The position numbers and the translations under genes were made by a program. The notes beneath the pieces are model-generated. The model worked only from the letters and a program-made list of their open reading frames with translations, was not told the DNA's origin and did not search any database. 30,676 bases of DNA from an uncultured Sphingomonas sp. (GTDB lineage Bacteria; Pseudomonadota; Alphaproteobacteria; Sphingomonadales; Sphingomonadaceae), in NCBI RefSeq assembly GCF_934560975.1, contig NZ_CAKTFO010000027.1, positions 1 through 30,676 of the forward strand, written 5' to 3'. Positions 6,646 to 15,324 of the stretch are shown here, piece by piece. Numbering within the stretch: the first letter of the stretch is position 1; each line of letters starts with the position of its first letter.

Positions 6646-7278
6646 TCAGCCGGTTGAGCCACCGCCCGTGCCAGCATCTGCCTGAACCGCCGGTGTCCGG
6701 CCGCCGGTCACCAGCTGCGCCAGCGCGGCGGGGTAGAGCCTGTGTTCCTCCACCAGCACGCGCTCCGCGAGCGTGGCGGCATCGTCGCCGGGCAGGATCG
6801 GCACCTCCGCCTGCGCCACGATCGGGCCGTCATCCAGTTCGGCGGTGACGAGGTGCACCGAGCAGCCGTGGCGCGCGTCGCCGGCGTCGATCGCCCGCTG
6901 GTGCGTGTCGAGTCCCTTGTGGAGCGGCAGCAAAGATGGATGGATGTTGATCATCCGCCCGGCCCATCGGTCGACGAACTCGGCCGAAAGCAGCCGCATA
7001 TAACCCGCCAGCGCGACATATCCGACATCGGCGTCGCGCAATGCGCCGTCCACCAGCGCATCGAACGCGGCGCGGGTCATGCCTCTGTGGCTGAGCGCGA
7101 ATTGGGGGATGGCGTTTTCGGCGGCGTAGGCGAGGCCCGGCGCATCCGGCACGTTGGACACGACCAAAGCCACCTCATAGGGCGAATCGGGGGCAAGCGA
7201 AGCATCGATCAGGGCGGCCATGTTGGAGCCCCGGCCCGAAATCAGGATACCGACCCGCGCCTTGCCCTCAGCCGGCAT
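6646..7278 (-). CDS. purN: phosphoribosylglycinamide formyltransferase
   Basis: A 210-residue cytosolic enzyme that adds the formyl group of 10-formyl-THF to GAR, the third step of purine synthesis. Seen here: the phosphate loop ISGRGSNM (13-20), GYVALAGYMRLLS, the active-site block MINIHPSLLP containing the catalytic Asn and His, and GCSVHLVTAELDDGPI with the catalytic Asp. Its length is normal, with a short low-complexity tail (DAGTGGGSTG). The ATG at 7278 lies inside the end of purM (11-base overlap), so the two are translationally coupled. The open frame runs on to 7557 within purM, but that part is a shadow. Confidence 0.96.
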   Translation of the reverse strand: MPAEGKARVGILISGRGSNMAALIDASLAPDSPYEVALVVSNVPDAPGLAYAAENAIPQFALSHRGMTRAAFDALVDGALRDADVGYVALAGYMRLLSAEFVDRWAGRMINIHPSLLPLHKGLDTHQRAIDAGDARHGCSVHLVTAELDDGPIVAQAEVPILPGDDAATLAERVLVEEHRLYPAALAQLVTGGRTPAVQADAGTGGGSTG

Positions 7279-8359
7279 GGCTGGCCGACCAGTCGCCGCG
7301 CGCGCTCCAGGTTCCGGCCGAACCGCGCACGGTGCAGCCCTTGTCGCCCACGCCGATCGCGCCGATGCGGAACACCTGCTCGCCCGCGCCGGTGAGCGCG
7401 GCAGTGACCGCCTCGACCTGCTCGGGACGGACCACCACCACCATGCCGATGCCGCAGTTGAAGGTGCGGGCCATCTCCTCCGGCTCGATCGCGCCCTGCG
7501 CCTGGAGGAAGGCCATGATGCGCGGCTGGTCCCACGAATCGGCATCCACCGTCGCATGCAGCCCGTCGGGCAAGATGCGCGGGATATTCTCCAGCAGGCC
7601 GCCGCCGGTGATGTGCGCCAGCGCGCCGATCTGCCCGCCTTGCACCAGCGGCAGCAGCGAGCGGACGTAGATGCGGGTCGGCTCCATCAGCCAGTCGATC
7701 AGCAGTCGTTCCTGGTCGAACAAAGCCGGGCGATCCAGCTTCCAGTCCTTGTCCGTCGCCAGCCGGCGCACCAGCGAATAGCCGTTGGAATGCACGCCGG
7801 AGGAGGCGAGGCCGAGCAGTACGTCGCCCGCCTGCACGTTTCGCCCGGTGAGCGCGCGGGCACGCTCCACCGCACCCACCGAAAAGCCCGCCAGGTCATA
7901 GTCGCCCGGCGCATACATGCCCGGCATCTCCGCCGTCTCGCCGCCGATCAGCGCGCAGCCGGCGATGCGGCAGCCCTCCGCGATGCCGGCGATCACCTGT
8001 TCCGCGACACCCGTGTCGAGCTTGCCGGTCGCGAAATAATCGAGGAAGAACAACGGCTCCGCGCCCTGCACGATCAGGTCGTTCACGCACATCGCGACCA
8101 GATCGATGCCGACCGTGTCGTGCCGCCCGCTGTCGATCGCCAGCTTCAGCTTGGTGCCGACACCGTCATTGGCGGCGACCAGCAACGGATCGTCATAGCC
8201 CGCAGCCTTCAGGTCGAAGAAGCCGCCGAAGCCGCCGATCTCCGCATCGGCACCGGGCCGGCGGGTCGACCGCACCAGCGGCTTGATCGCGTTGACAAGG
8301 GCATTACCGGCGGCAATCGACACGCCGGCCTGCGCGTAACTGTAGGGCTGATCGCTCAT
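7268..8359 (-). CDS. purM: phosphoribosylformylglycinamidine cyclo-ligase
   Basis: A 363-residue cytosolic AIR synthetase that closes the imidazole ring of FGAM with ATP, the fifth purine step. Typical parts are YAQAGVSIAAGNALV near the N-terminus, NDGVGTKLKLA, GIDLVAMCVNDLIVQGAEPL, the phosphate-binding IGGETAEMPGMY, LIDWLMEPTRIY and AHITGGGLLENIPRILPDG. I chose ATG 8359 (MSDQPYSYAQAG) because the family starts close to this motif. The open frame to 8434 crosses the divergent start region. It lies upstream of purN and overlaps it, and it faces away from the DUF2066-hdaA-ppk cluster. Confidence 0.97.
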   Translation of the reverse strand: MSDQPYSYAQAGVSIAAGNALVNAIKPLVRSTRRPGADAEIGGFGGFFDLKAAGYDDPLLVAANDGVGTKLKLAIDSGRHDTVGIDLVAMCVNDLIVQGAEPLFFLDYFATGKLDTGVAEQVIAGIAEGCRIAGCALIGGETAEMPGMYAPGDYDLAGFSVGAVERARALTGRNVQAGDVLLGLASSGVHSNGYSLVRRLATDKDWKLDRPALFDQERLLIDWLMEPTRIYVRSLLPLVQGGQIGALAHITGGGLLENIPRILPDGLHATVDADSWDQPRIMAFLQAQGAIEPEEMARTFNCGIGMVVVVRPEQVEAVTAALTGAGEQVFRIGAIGVGDKGCTVRGSAGTWSARGDWSASHAG

Positions 8360-8424
8360 CTGGCCCGACCGCCTACTCCATAACGGGCTTGGAAATCCAT
8401 CGGCCTTTCGCCACAAGCGGGCGC

Positions 8425-9630
8425 GTGACGTCACCCCGCCGCATTGCCGTGATCGCAGGATCCATCGCCACCCTGGTCTGCGGCGGCCTCGCCGTGGCCC
8501 AGCTTGAAGGCGGGGAGAGGGGTGTTCCCCCGATCGACAGCTCGGCCAATTACGAAGTCGGCGGCGTGCAGGTGGACGTGTCGGCCAAGACCGCCGACCA
8601 GGCGCGCAGCTTCGGCTGGCGGCTGGCGCAACGTCGCGCCTGGGCGCAGCTGTGGGCCAAGGTCAACGGTGCCGCGCCATCGGCCGCGCCCAATATCGGC
8701 GATGCCGCGCTGGACCAGATCACCTCCGGGATCGAGGTGGAGAATGAGGAGATCGGCGCCCACCGCTACATCGCGTCGCTGGCGGTGCTGTTCGATCGTG
8801 GCCGTTCGGGCCGGCTGCTCGGCGTGCACGGCGCGGATGCCCGGTCGGTGCCGATGCTGGTGATCCCGGTCATGTGGTCCGGCGGCGCGCCGCAGAGTTT
8901 TGAGCGCCGGACGGAGTGGCAGAAGGCGTGGGCGCGCTTCCGCTCCGGCGGCAGCCCGATCGATTATGTGCGTCCGGTCGGCACCGGGATCGAGCCGCTG
9001 GTGCTGAATGCCGCGCAGGCTGAGCGGCCCGGGCGGGGTGCCTGGCGCCGGATTCTGGACGGATATGGCGCGGCCGACGTGCTGGTCCCCACCGTGCGGC
9101 TGGCCCGTCAATATCCGGGCGGGCCGGTAAGCGCGCGCTTCACCGCGATCCACGGTCCTGACGGGGCGGTCGTCGCCGCGTTCGACCTGACCGCGCCCAA
9201 TGGCGATGCCTTGCCCCGGATGCTGGACGAAGGCGTCAGACGGATCGACGCCGCTTATGCCGCCGCGCTCAGGGGCGGGGCGCTCCGGTCCGACCCGTCG
9301 CTGGTGATCGTGCCCCCCGCCGCGCCCGATCTGCCGGAGGAGGCGCCGGTCGAGGGCGCGACATCCGCCGCCGCCTTGCCGGGCGCGGCCTCCACCTTCC
9401 TGGTTCAGGTCGATACGGCGGACGATCCCGCGCTGGTGCAGGCGCAATCCCGCCTCCGCGCCATTGCGGGCGTGCAGGCGGTGAACGTGGACAGCGTGGC
9501 GCTGGGCGGCGTGTCCGTGATGCGGATCGCGTTCGGCGGCGATCCCGAGGCGTTCCGGACCGCGCTGGCCGCCGCCGGCTATTCGGTGGAGGATACGGGC
9601 GGCGGCATTCGCCTGCGGGCGCGACAATGA
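8425..9630 (+). CDS. exported protein, DUF2066-like
   Basis: A protein of 401 residues with an N-terminal signal segment (SPRRIAVIAGSIATLVCGGL), so predicted to be exported. The mature part begins with YEVGGVQVDVSAKTADQAR and AQRRAWAQLWAKVN, which resembles the DUF2066 family, and continues with VPMLVIPVMWSGG and a long alpha/beta region. A separate C-terminal ~75-residue piece (STFLVQVDTADDPALVQAQS onward) looks like a ferredoxin-like fold. The function is unknown. I chose the GTG at 8425 because it sits just before the signal segment; a TTG at 8389 is also open. Its stop overlaps the hdaA start (ATGA). In Pseudomonas, genes for purN, purM, a DUF2066 protein and Hda also lie together, which supports the family call. 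Confidence 0.75.
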   Translation: MTSPRRIAVIAGSIATLVCGGLAVAQLEGGERGVPPIDSSANYEVGGVQVDVSAKTADQARSFGWRLAQRRAWAQLWAKVNGAAPSAAPNIGDAALDQITSGIEVENEEIGAHRYIASLAVLFDRGRSGRLLGVHGADARSVPMLVIPVMWSGGAPQSFERRTEWQKAWARFRSGGSPIDYVRPVGTGIEPLVLNAAQAERPGRGAWRRILDGYGAADVLVPTVRLARQYPGGPVSARFTAIHGPDGAVVAAFDLTAPNGDALPRMLDEGVRRIDAAYAAALRGGALRSDPSLVIVPPAAPDLPEEAPVEGATSAAALPGAASTFLVQVDTADDPALVQAQSRLRAIAGVQAVNVDSVALGGVSVMRIAFGGDPEAFRTALAAAGYSVEDTGGGIRLRARQ

Positions 9631-10247
9631 GCCAGTTCGCGCTGCCGCTCGATTGGCCGGCCGGCGCGCAGGAAAGCGACTACATCGTCTCCGACGCCAA
9701 TCGGCCCGTCATCCGCCACTTGGAACATTGGGCGCTGTGGCCGGTGATGGCCACCATCCTGGTCGGCCCGCGCAAGTCGGGGCGCTCGCTGCTCGGCCGG
9801 ATCTACGCCATCAAGGCGGAAGGCGAACTGATCGACAATGCCGAGCGGGCGGACGAGGAGGAGGTGTTCCACGCCTGGAATCGTGCGCAGGAACGCCGCC
9901 GTCCGCTGATCCTGATCGCCGACCATCCACCGCCGGTGTGGACACCCGAACTGGCCGACCTTCGATCGCGCATGGCGGCGACGCCGGTGGTGCGGATCGA
10001 GGAGCCGGACGACCTGCTGGCGGCGCAGCTGATCGAGAAATTGTGCCATGATCGCGGCCTGGCAGCCCCGGCGGAGCTGATCCGCTATCTCGTTCCACGG
10101 ATCGAACGATCCTATCTGGGCGTTCACCGGGTGATCGAGGCGCTGGACGCACTGGCCTATCAGAAGCGCCAGGGACTTACCGTCCCGCTCGCGCGGCGTG
10201 CCCTGCTGGCGGTCGGTGTCATCGACGAGTCACACGCAGAGGCATAA
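9627..10247 (+). CDS. hdaA: DnaA inactivator HdaA-like protein
   Basis: A 206-residue protein of the Hda/DnaA-homologue group. In Caulobacter HdaA works with the sliding clamp to promote ATP hydrolysis by DnaA and prevent re-initiation. Seen here: an N-terminal QFALPLDW, similar to the clamp-binding start of Hda proteins, the nucleotide region TILVGPRKSGRSLLGRI, and a Walker-B-like position LILIADHPPP. The lid domain ends in IERSYLGVHRVIEALDALA, the sensor-2 helix of the family. The P-loop is degenerate: GPRKSGRS has Arg where the Walker A lysine should be. It is coupled to the upstream gene by ATGA and followed nine bases later by ppk1. Confidence 0.85.
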   Translation: MSQFALPLDWPAGAQESDYIVSDANRPVIRHLEHWALWPVMATILVGPRKSGRSLLGRIYAIKAEGELIDNAERADEEEVFHAWNRAQERRRPLILIADHPPPVWTPELADLRSRMAATPVVRIEEPDDLLAAQLIEKLCHDRGLAAPAELIRYLVPRIERSYLGVHRVIEALDALAYQKRQGLTVPLARRALLAVGVIDESHAEA

Positions 10248-10256
10248 GCACGCCCG

Positions 10257-12425
10257 ATGGAGCAACCGACCACCACCCCGCCGCACGACGACGACCTTGT
10301 TGAAAGCGCAGGGGATCGGATCGCGCTGAACGAACGCTATTTCAACCGGGAATCGTCGTGGATCGCGTTCAACGAACGCGTGCTGGACGAAGCGTGCAAC
10401 CCGGCGCACCCGCTGCTGGAACGACTGCGTTTCCTGTCCATCTCCGGCAGCAATCTCGACGAATTCTTCATGGTCCGCGTCGCCGCGCTCAAGGGCCAGC
10501 AGTTGCAGGGGATCGAGGATCGCTCGCCCGACGGCCTGACGCCCACCCAGCAGCTGGTATCCATCGCGGAACGCGCCGATCGCCTGACCGACGTCCAGCA
10601 AAAGGTGTGGCTGTCGCTACGCGACCAGCTCGCCACAGCCGGGATCGCGGTGCTGGACCGGCGCGACATTGTCGGCGACGTCGCGGAATGGGCGGAAACC
10701 TATTTTCGGGAGCAGGTGTTCCCGATCCTGACCCCGCAGGCGCTGGACCCGTCGCACCCGTTTCCGTTCGTGCCGAACAAGGGCTTCACCCTGATCTTCG
10801 ACCTGACGCGAGACGCGGACGGGGAGCCGACACGCGAGCTGATCATGGTGCCGCCCACGCTGAAGCGGTTCATCCGTCTGCCCGGATTGCAGGCGCGCTA
10901 TGTTACGATCGAAACCCTGATCCGCCGGTTTACCGACATCCTCTTCCCCGGCTACCAGCTGATCGGCGACGGGGCGTTCCGGGTCATCCGCGACAGCGAT
11001 ATCGAGATCGAGGAAGAGGCGGAGGACCTGGTCCTCTACTTCAAGACCGCGATCAAGCGGCGCCGGCGCGGCCGCATCATCCGGCTGGAGCCACGGCCGG
11101 ACATGCCGGCGGTCCTCAACGAACTCATCAACGAGGAGATTGGCGGGGCCGAGGACGTGATCGTCGACACGCAGGAGTTCCTGGGCGTCAGCGACCTGGC
11201 CGACCTGGTGGAGGAGGACCGGCCTGACCTGAAGTTCCCGCCCTTCACGCCGCGCTTTCCCGAACGCATCCGCGAGTTCGGTGGGGATTGCTTTGCCGCG
11301 ATCCGGGCCAAGGACATCGTCGTCCACCATCCTTACGAGACATTCGACGTGGTGCTGGCCTTTCTGCGTCAGGCTGTGGCCGACCCGGACGTGGTCGCGA
11401 TCAAGCAGACGCTGTACCGCGCGGGCAAGCAATCGGCGGTGATCCGCGCCCTGATCGACGCGGCGGAGGCGGGCAAGTCGGTCACGGCGGTGGTCGAGCT
11501 GAAGGCGCGGTTCGACGAGGAGCAGAACCTCAACTGGGCGTCCCAGCTGGAACGCGCGGGCGTGCAGGTGGTCTACGGCTTCATCGACTGGAAGACGCAC
11601 GCCAAGATCTCGATGGTGGTGCGGCGCGAGGGCGAAAGCGTCCGCACCTACTGCCATTTCGGCACGGGCAATTACCATCCGATCACGGCGCGCATCTATA
11701 CCGACCTGAGCTTCTTCACCGCCGATCCGCGCGCGGGCCGCGATGCCGCGCAATTGTTCAACTATGTCACGGGCTATGTCGCGCCGAGTGCGCTGGAGCT
11801 GCTGACCCTGTCGCCCAACGGCTTGCGCGATCGCCTGTCCGACCTGATCGATGCCGAGATCGACCATGCGCGGGAGGGGCGTCCGGCCGCGATCTGGGCC
11901 AAGATGAACAGCCTAGTCGATCCGCAGCTGATTGAAAAGCTCTACCGGGCCAGCGCGGCGGGCGTGCAGATCGACCTGGTCGTGCGCGGCATCTGCTGCC
12001 TCAGGCCGGGCGTGACCGGCCTGTCCGAGAATATCCGCGTCAAGTCGATCATCGGCCGCTTCCTGGAACATAGCCGCATCATGGCGTTCGGCAATGGCGA
12101 GCGGCTGCCCAATCCCGGCGCCAGATTGTTCATCTCCTCGGCCGATTGGATGCCGCGCAACTTCGACCGGCGGGTCGAGTTCCTGGTGCCGATAGACAAC
12201 CCGACCGTCCACGCCCAGATCCTGGATCAGGTGATGGTCGCCAACCTGATCGACGACGAACAGAGCTGGCGCTTGCAGCCGGACGGCCGCTACGAACGGA
12301 CCCCCGCCGGCAAGCGGCCGTTCAATCTCCACCGTTATTTCATGACCAATCCTTCGCTGTCGGGCCGGGGCGCCGCGCTCAAGCGTTCGGGTTCGGTCCC
12401 CACCCTGACGCTGAAGCGCGACTGA
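10257..12425 (+). CDS. ppk1: polyphosphate kinase 1
   Basis: A 722-residue enzyme that polymerises the gamma-phosphate of ATP into polyphosphate and can run in reverse. The N domain begins RYFNRESSWIAFNERVLDEA. The head domain follows, with PHAHPF-like DPSHPFPFVPNKG. The catalytic C domains hold HHPYETFDVVLAFLRQA, IKQTLYRAGKQSAVIRAL, KTHAKISMVVRRE (the autophosphorylated histidine region), YCHFGTGNYHP and DLVVRGICCLRPG. All key parts are present and the length is standard. It starts nine bases after hdaA and is followed by ppx, so the maker and the breaker of polyphosphate are in one cluster. Confidence 0.97.
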   Translation: MEQPTTTPPHDDDLVESAGDRIALNERYFNRESSWIAFNERVLDEACNPAHPLLERLRFLSISGSNLDEFFMVRVAALKGQQLQGIEDRSPDGLTPTQQLVSIAERADRLTDVQQKVWLSLRDQLATAGIAVLDRRDIVGDVAEWAETYFREQVFPILTPQALDPSHPFPFVPNKGFTLIFDLTRDADGEPTRELIMVPPTLKRFIRLPGLQARYVTIETLIRRFTDILFPGYQLIGDGAFRVIRDSDIEIEEEAEDLVLYFKTAIKRRRRGRIIRLEPRPDMPAVLNELINEEIGGAEDVIVDTQEFLGVSDLADLVEEDRPDLKFPPFTPRFPERIREFGGDCFAAIRAKDIVVHHPYETFDVVLAFLRQAVADPDVVAIKQTLYRAGKQSAVIRALIDAAEAGKSVTAVVELKARFDEEQNLNWASQLERAGVQVVYGFIDWKTHAKISMVVRREGESVRTYCHFGTGNYHPITARIYTDLSFFTADPRAGRDAAQLFNYVTGYVAPSALELLTLSPNGLRDRLSDLIDAEIDHAREGRPAAIWAKMNSLVDPQLIEKLYRASAAGVQIDLVVRGICCLRPGVTGLSENIRVKSIIGRFLEHSRIMAFGNGERLPNPGARLFISSADWMPRNFDRRVEFLVPIDNPTVHAQILDQVMVANLIDDEQSWRLQPDGRYERTPAGKRPFNLHRYFMTNPSLSGRGAALKRSGSVPTLTLKRD

Positions 12426-12469
12426 TCGTGTTTGGCCTCCATTCCGATAGACGCTAGACCCCGCCTCCC

Positions 12470-13963
12470 ATGCGCCTTTCCCCCTTCCGCAAGCGCGACG
12501 CGCAACCGGCCGACGCGCCGGTTGCGATCATCGACATCGGCTCCAATTCCATCCGGCTGGTCATCTATGAAGGGGCGGGGCGCATCCCTTCCATCCTGTT
12601 CAACGAGAAGGTGATGGCGGGCTTGGGCAAGGGCCTGGGCAAGACCGGGATGCTCGATCCGGGCGCGGTCGACCGGACGGTGACGGCGCTCGCCCGCTTC
12701 AAGCGGCTGGCAGAGGATATGGGCGTCGCCCGGCTCAACACCGTCGCCACCGCCGCCGTGCGCGACGCCGCCAATGGTCCCGATTTCCTGCAACGGCTGG
12801 GCGAGATCGGCCTGCCGGTTGAGTTGCTGCCGGGCACGGCCGAAGCGTCGCTGGCCGGACACGGCGTCTTGGCCGCGATCCCCGAGGCGGACGGCATTGT
12901 CGGAGATCTCGGCGGCGGCAGCCTGGAATTGGTGCGCGTGCGCGATGGCAAGGTGGGTGACGGCGTGTCCGTGCCGTTCGGCGTGCTGCGCGTCGCCGCG
13001 CTGAAGCTCAGCGACGGGCGGGCGCTGGACCGCGCGCTCGACAAGGCGCTGGACGCCGCGGGGTGGACGGAAAAAGCCGCAGGGAAGCCCTTCTACATGG
13101 TCGGCGGGTCGTGGCGGGCGCTGGCGCGGCTGCACATGGCGCTGACCGACTACACCTTGCCGATCGTGCATCACCACGTGCTGGCGCCGAGCGAGGCGCA
13201 GCGGCTGGTGCGCGCGCTGGCGCAGCTCGATCCCAAGCGTATCAAGGGCGTGGCCGGCATCGCCTCCTCCCGCATCCCGGCGCTGGGCCATTCGGCCTCG
13301 CTGCTGGCGGCTCTGGTACGGCGGCTCGACCCGGGGATGCTGATCGTGTCGGCCTATGGCCTGCGCGAAGGCCTGCTCCACCGCGCCTTGCCGCCGGAGG
13401 TGCGCCGGCTCGATCCGCTGATCGAGGCCACGCGCGAGGAGGGGATCAGGCAGGGCCGTTTTCCCGAGCATGGCGACCTGCTGCAACGCTGGATCACGCC
13501 CTTGTTCGGACGCGAGAGCGCGGAACTCGCCCGGTTGCGCCATGCCGCCTGCCTGCTGGCCGACGTCGGCTGGCGCGCGCATCCGGAGTTTCGGGCGGAA
13601 CGCGGGCTGGACATTGCGCTGCACGGCAATTTCGTGGCGATCGACGCGCAGGGGCGGGCGCTGCTCGGCCAGGCCCTGTTCACCCATTTCGGTGGCGAGG
13701 GCGTGCCGCAGATCGTGGAGCGGCTGATCGGCCGCGACATGGCGGCGCAGGCGATGCGTTGGGGCTATGCCATGCGCCTGGGCCAGCGCCTGTCCGGCGG
13801 CGTTCCCGGCCCGCTGGAGACCAGCAGCCTGGCGGTGGAGCAGGGCAGGGTGGTGCTGCGCCTGCTGGGTGAGGATGTGGCGCTGTACGGTGAAGCGGTC
13901 GAGCGGCGGCACAAATTGCTGGCCGAGTCGCTCGGCTGCACCCACGAACTCCGCGCCGGCTGA
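12470..13963 (+). CDS. ppx: Ppx/GppA exopolyphosphatase
   Basis: A 497-residue enzyme of the sugar-kinase/Hsp70-like superfamily that removes terminal phosphate from polyphosphate, and in some members converts pppGpp to ppGpp. The N-terminal phosphate loop is IIDIGSNSIRLVIYEG. The second nucleotide motif is VGDLGGGSLELVRV, and TVATAAVRDAANGPDFL and LLPGTAEASLAGHGV hold the catalytic glutamate region. The C-terminal HD-like helical part includes LRHAACLLADVGWRAHPEFR. It is separated from ppk1 by 44 bases without a clear terminator and is probably co-transcribed. A perfect hairpin starts at its stop codon. Confidence 0.94.
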   Translation: MRLSPFRKRDAQPADAPVAIIDIGSNSIRLVIYEGAGRIPSILFNEKVMAGLGKGLGKTGMLDPGAVDRTVTALARFKRLAEDMGVARLNTVATAAVRDAANGPDFLQRLGEIGLPVELLPGTAEASLAGHGVLAAIPEADGIVGDLGGGSLELVRVRDGKVGDGVSVPFGVLRVAALKLSDGRALDRALDKALDAAGWTEKAAGKPFYMVGGSWRALARLHMALTDYTLPIVHHHVLAPSEAQRLVRALAQLDPKRIKGVAGIASSRIPALGHSASLLAALVRRLDPGMLIVSAYGLREGLLHRALPPEVRRLDPLIEATREEGIRQGRFPEHGDLLQRWITPLFGRESAELARLRHAACLLADVGWRAHPEFRAERGLDIALHGNFVAIDAQGRALLGQALFTHFGGEGVPQIVERLIGRDMAAQAMRWGYAMRLGQRLSGGVPGPLETSSLAVEQGRVVLRLLGEDVALYGEAVERRHKLLAESLGCTHELRAG

Positions 13964-13980
13964 GGCGAGGCGTCAGCCGG
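13956..13980. terminator. hairpin between ppx and rnd
   Basis: CCGGCTGA (13956-13963) and TCAGCCGG (13973-13980) are perfect complements around a nine-base loop. The left arm contains the ppx stop codon. There is no T-run on either side. It lies in the 38-base gap between two convergent genes, so a two-way terminator role is likely but not shown. Confidence 0.5.
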
Positions 13981-14001
13981 TGATCGGGTGAAGGGGCGGG
14001 G

Positions 14002-15168
14002 TCAGGCGACTTCGCTCATCACCATCTTGCCGCCCTTGACGCTGAACGCCAGCCGCCCTTCGATCAGGGCGCAGGCATCCTTGCCGAACACGTCGTAACG
14101 CCAGCCCTGCATGATCTGCAGCCCGTCGCGCTGCCCGGCGGCGAGCGCGTCGATCTCGTCGGTGCGGGCGATCAGGCGCGGGGCCACGTCCGCCTCCTTG
14201 GACCGCACCTTGAGCAGCAGCTTCAGCAGGTCGGCCACCAGCGCGCCATCCTTGCCCAAACCGGGCCGGCGATCGTCGCGGGCGGGCATTTCGGCGTCGG
14301 ACAACGGTGTCGCGCCCTCGATCGCCGCCATCAGCCGGCCGCCAATCTCGTTCCCCGCCCAGCTTGCCGCCAGCCCACGCACCTTGGCGAGATCGCCTTG
14401 CGAACGCGGCGGATGGGCGGCGATGTCGGCCAGCGTCTCGTCCTTGACCAGTCGGCCGCGCGGCAGGTTCTTGCGCCGCGCCTCCCGCTCGCGGAACGCC
14501 GCCACCGCCTTCAGCCGGCCGAGCACCTCAGGCTTGCGGCTCGGTACCTTGATCCGGTGCCAGGCGAGGTCGGGATCGTTGACGTAATTGGCGGGATCGC
14601 CGATCCGCTCCATCTCGTCGTCCAGCCACGCGCCGCGCCCGGTCTTGCGCAGCTTTTCGAGCATACGCGGGAAGATCTTCACCAGGTGGGTGACGTCCCC
14701 GATCGCATAGTCGATCTGGCGCTTGTCCAACGGCCGGCGGCTCCAGTCCGTGAAGCGCGCGCCCTTGTCCAGCTTCACCCCGGTCATGCTTTCGACCAGG
14801 TTGGAATAGCCGACCTGCTCGCCCATCCCCAGCGCCATCGCCGCGATCTGCGTGTCGAACATCGGGTGGGGCGTCTTCTGCGTCAGGTTGTGGACGATCT
14901 CCAGATCCTGGCCGCCGGCGTGTACGACCTTCAGCACATTCTCATTGTCGACCAGCAGGTCGAGCAGGGGCGTCAGGTCGATGCCGGGCGCGAGCGGGTC
15001 GATCGCCGCCGCCTCGTCGGAATCGGCGATCTGCACCAGGCAGAGTTCGGGCCAATAGGTGTTTTCACGCATGAACTCGGTATCGACCGCCACGAAGGGG
15101 CTCTTGGCGAGGCGGGCACAGAGTGCGGAAAGGGCGGCCGTGTCGGTGATCAGCGGGTGTATATGCAT
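14002..15168 (-). CDS. rnd: ribonuclease D
   Basis: A 388-residue 3'-to-5' exoribonuclease of the DEDDy class that trims tRNA precursors and other small RNAs. All catalytic residues can be seen: Asp29 and Glu31 in AVDTEFMREN, Asp88 in HAGGQDLEIV, and Tyr154 and Asp158 in IDYAIGDVTHL. HRDC-like helices follow (ALRG-type region LKAVAAFREREARRKNLPRG and a second domain near the C-terminus). Its length is close to E. coli RNase D. I chose ATG 15168 (MHIHPLITD). The frame stays open upstream across aspS, but that is a shadow. It is divergent from aspS and convergent with ppx. Confidence 0.95.
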   Translation of the reverse strand: MHIHPLITDTAALSALCARLAKSPFVAVDTEFMRENTYWPELCLVQIADSDEAAAIDPLAPGIDLTPLLDLLVDNENVLKVVHAGGQDLEIVHNLTQKTPHPMFDTQIAAMALGMGEQVGYSNLVESMTGVKLDKGARFTDWSRRPLDKRQIDYAIGDVTHLVKIFPRMLEKLRKTGRGAWLDDEMERIGDPANYVNDPDLAWHRIKVPSRKPEVLGRLKAVAAFREREARRKNLPRGRLVKDETLADIAAHPPRSQGDLAKVRGLAASWAGNEIGGRLMAAIEGATPLSDAEMPARDDRRPGLGKDGALVADLLKLLLKVRSKEADVAPRLIARTDEIDALAAGQRDGLQIMQGWRYDVFGKDACALIEGRLAFSVKGGKMVMSEVA

Positions 15169-15177
15169 CTGGATACC

Positions 15178-15206
15178 GCCATAGCGCCGCGCGGGCGGGT
15201 TGACAA
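15178..15206 (-). promoter_or_regulatory. candidate rnd promoter
   Basis: On the minus strand TTGTCA (15206-15201) is followed after 17 bases by TATGGC (15183-15178). This is a good -35 and a fair -10. Transcription would begin only a few bases before the rnd ATG, giving a nearly leaderless message. The same place read on the plus strand shows a perfect TTGACA (15200-15205) that could serve aspS, but I see no good -10 for it. Confidence 0.3.
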
Positions 15207-15324
15207 AGAGGTGCGCGGAATCAATGCGCATCGCTCGCAAATTAGTGTCGTTTCGGCATGGCCCGGGACCGTCCGCGGGCTGGTGGGGAACCTGCTTCCG
15301 GGTCGACGTAGCTAGGAAAAGATG

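Noticed and set aside
12335..13945. 536-residue frame antisense to ppx
   Set aside because: A shadow of ppx, with composition dominated by Arg, Gln and His and no motif.
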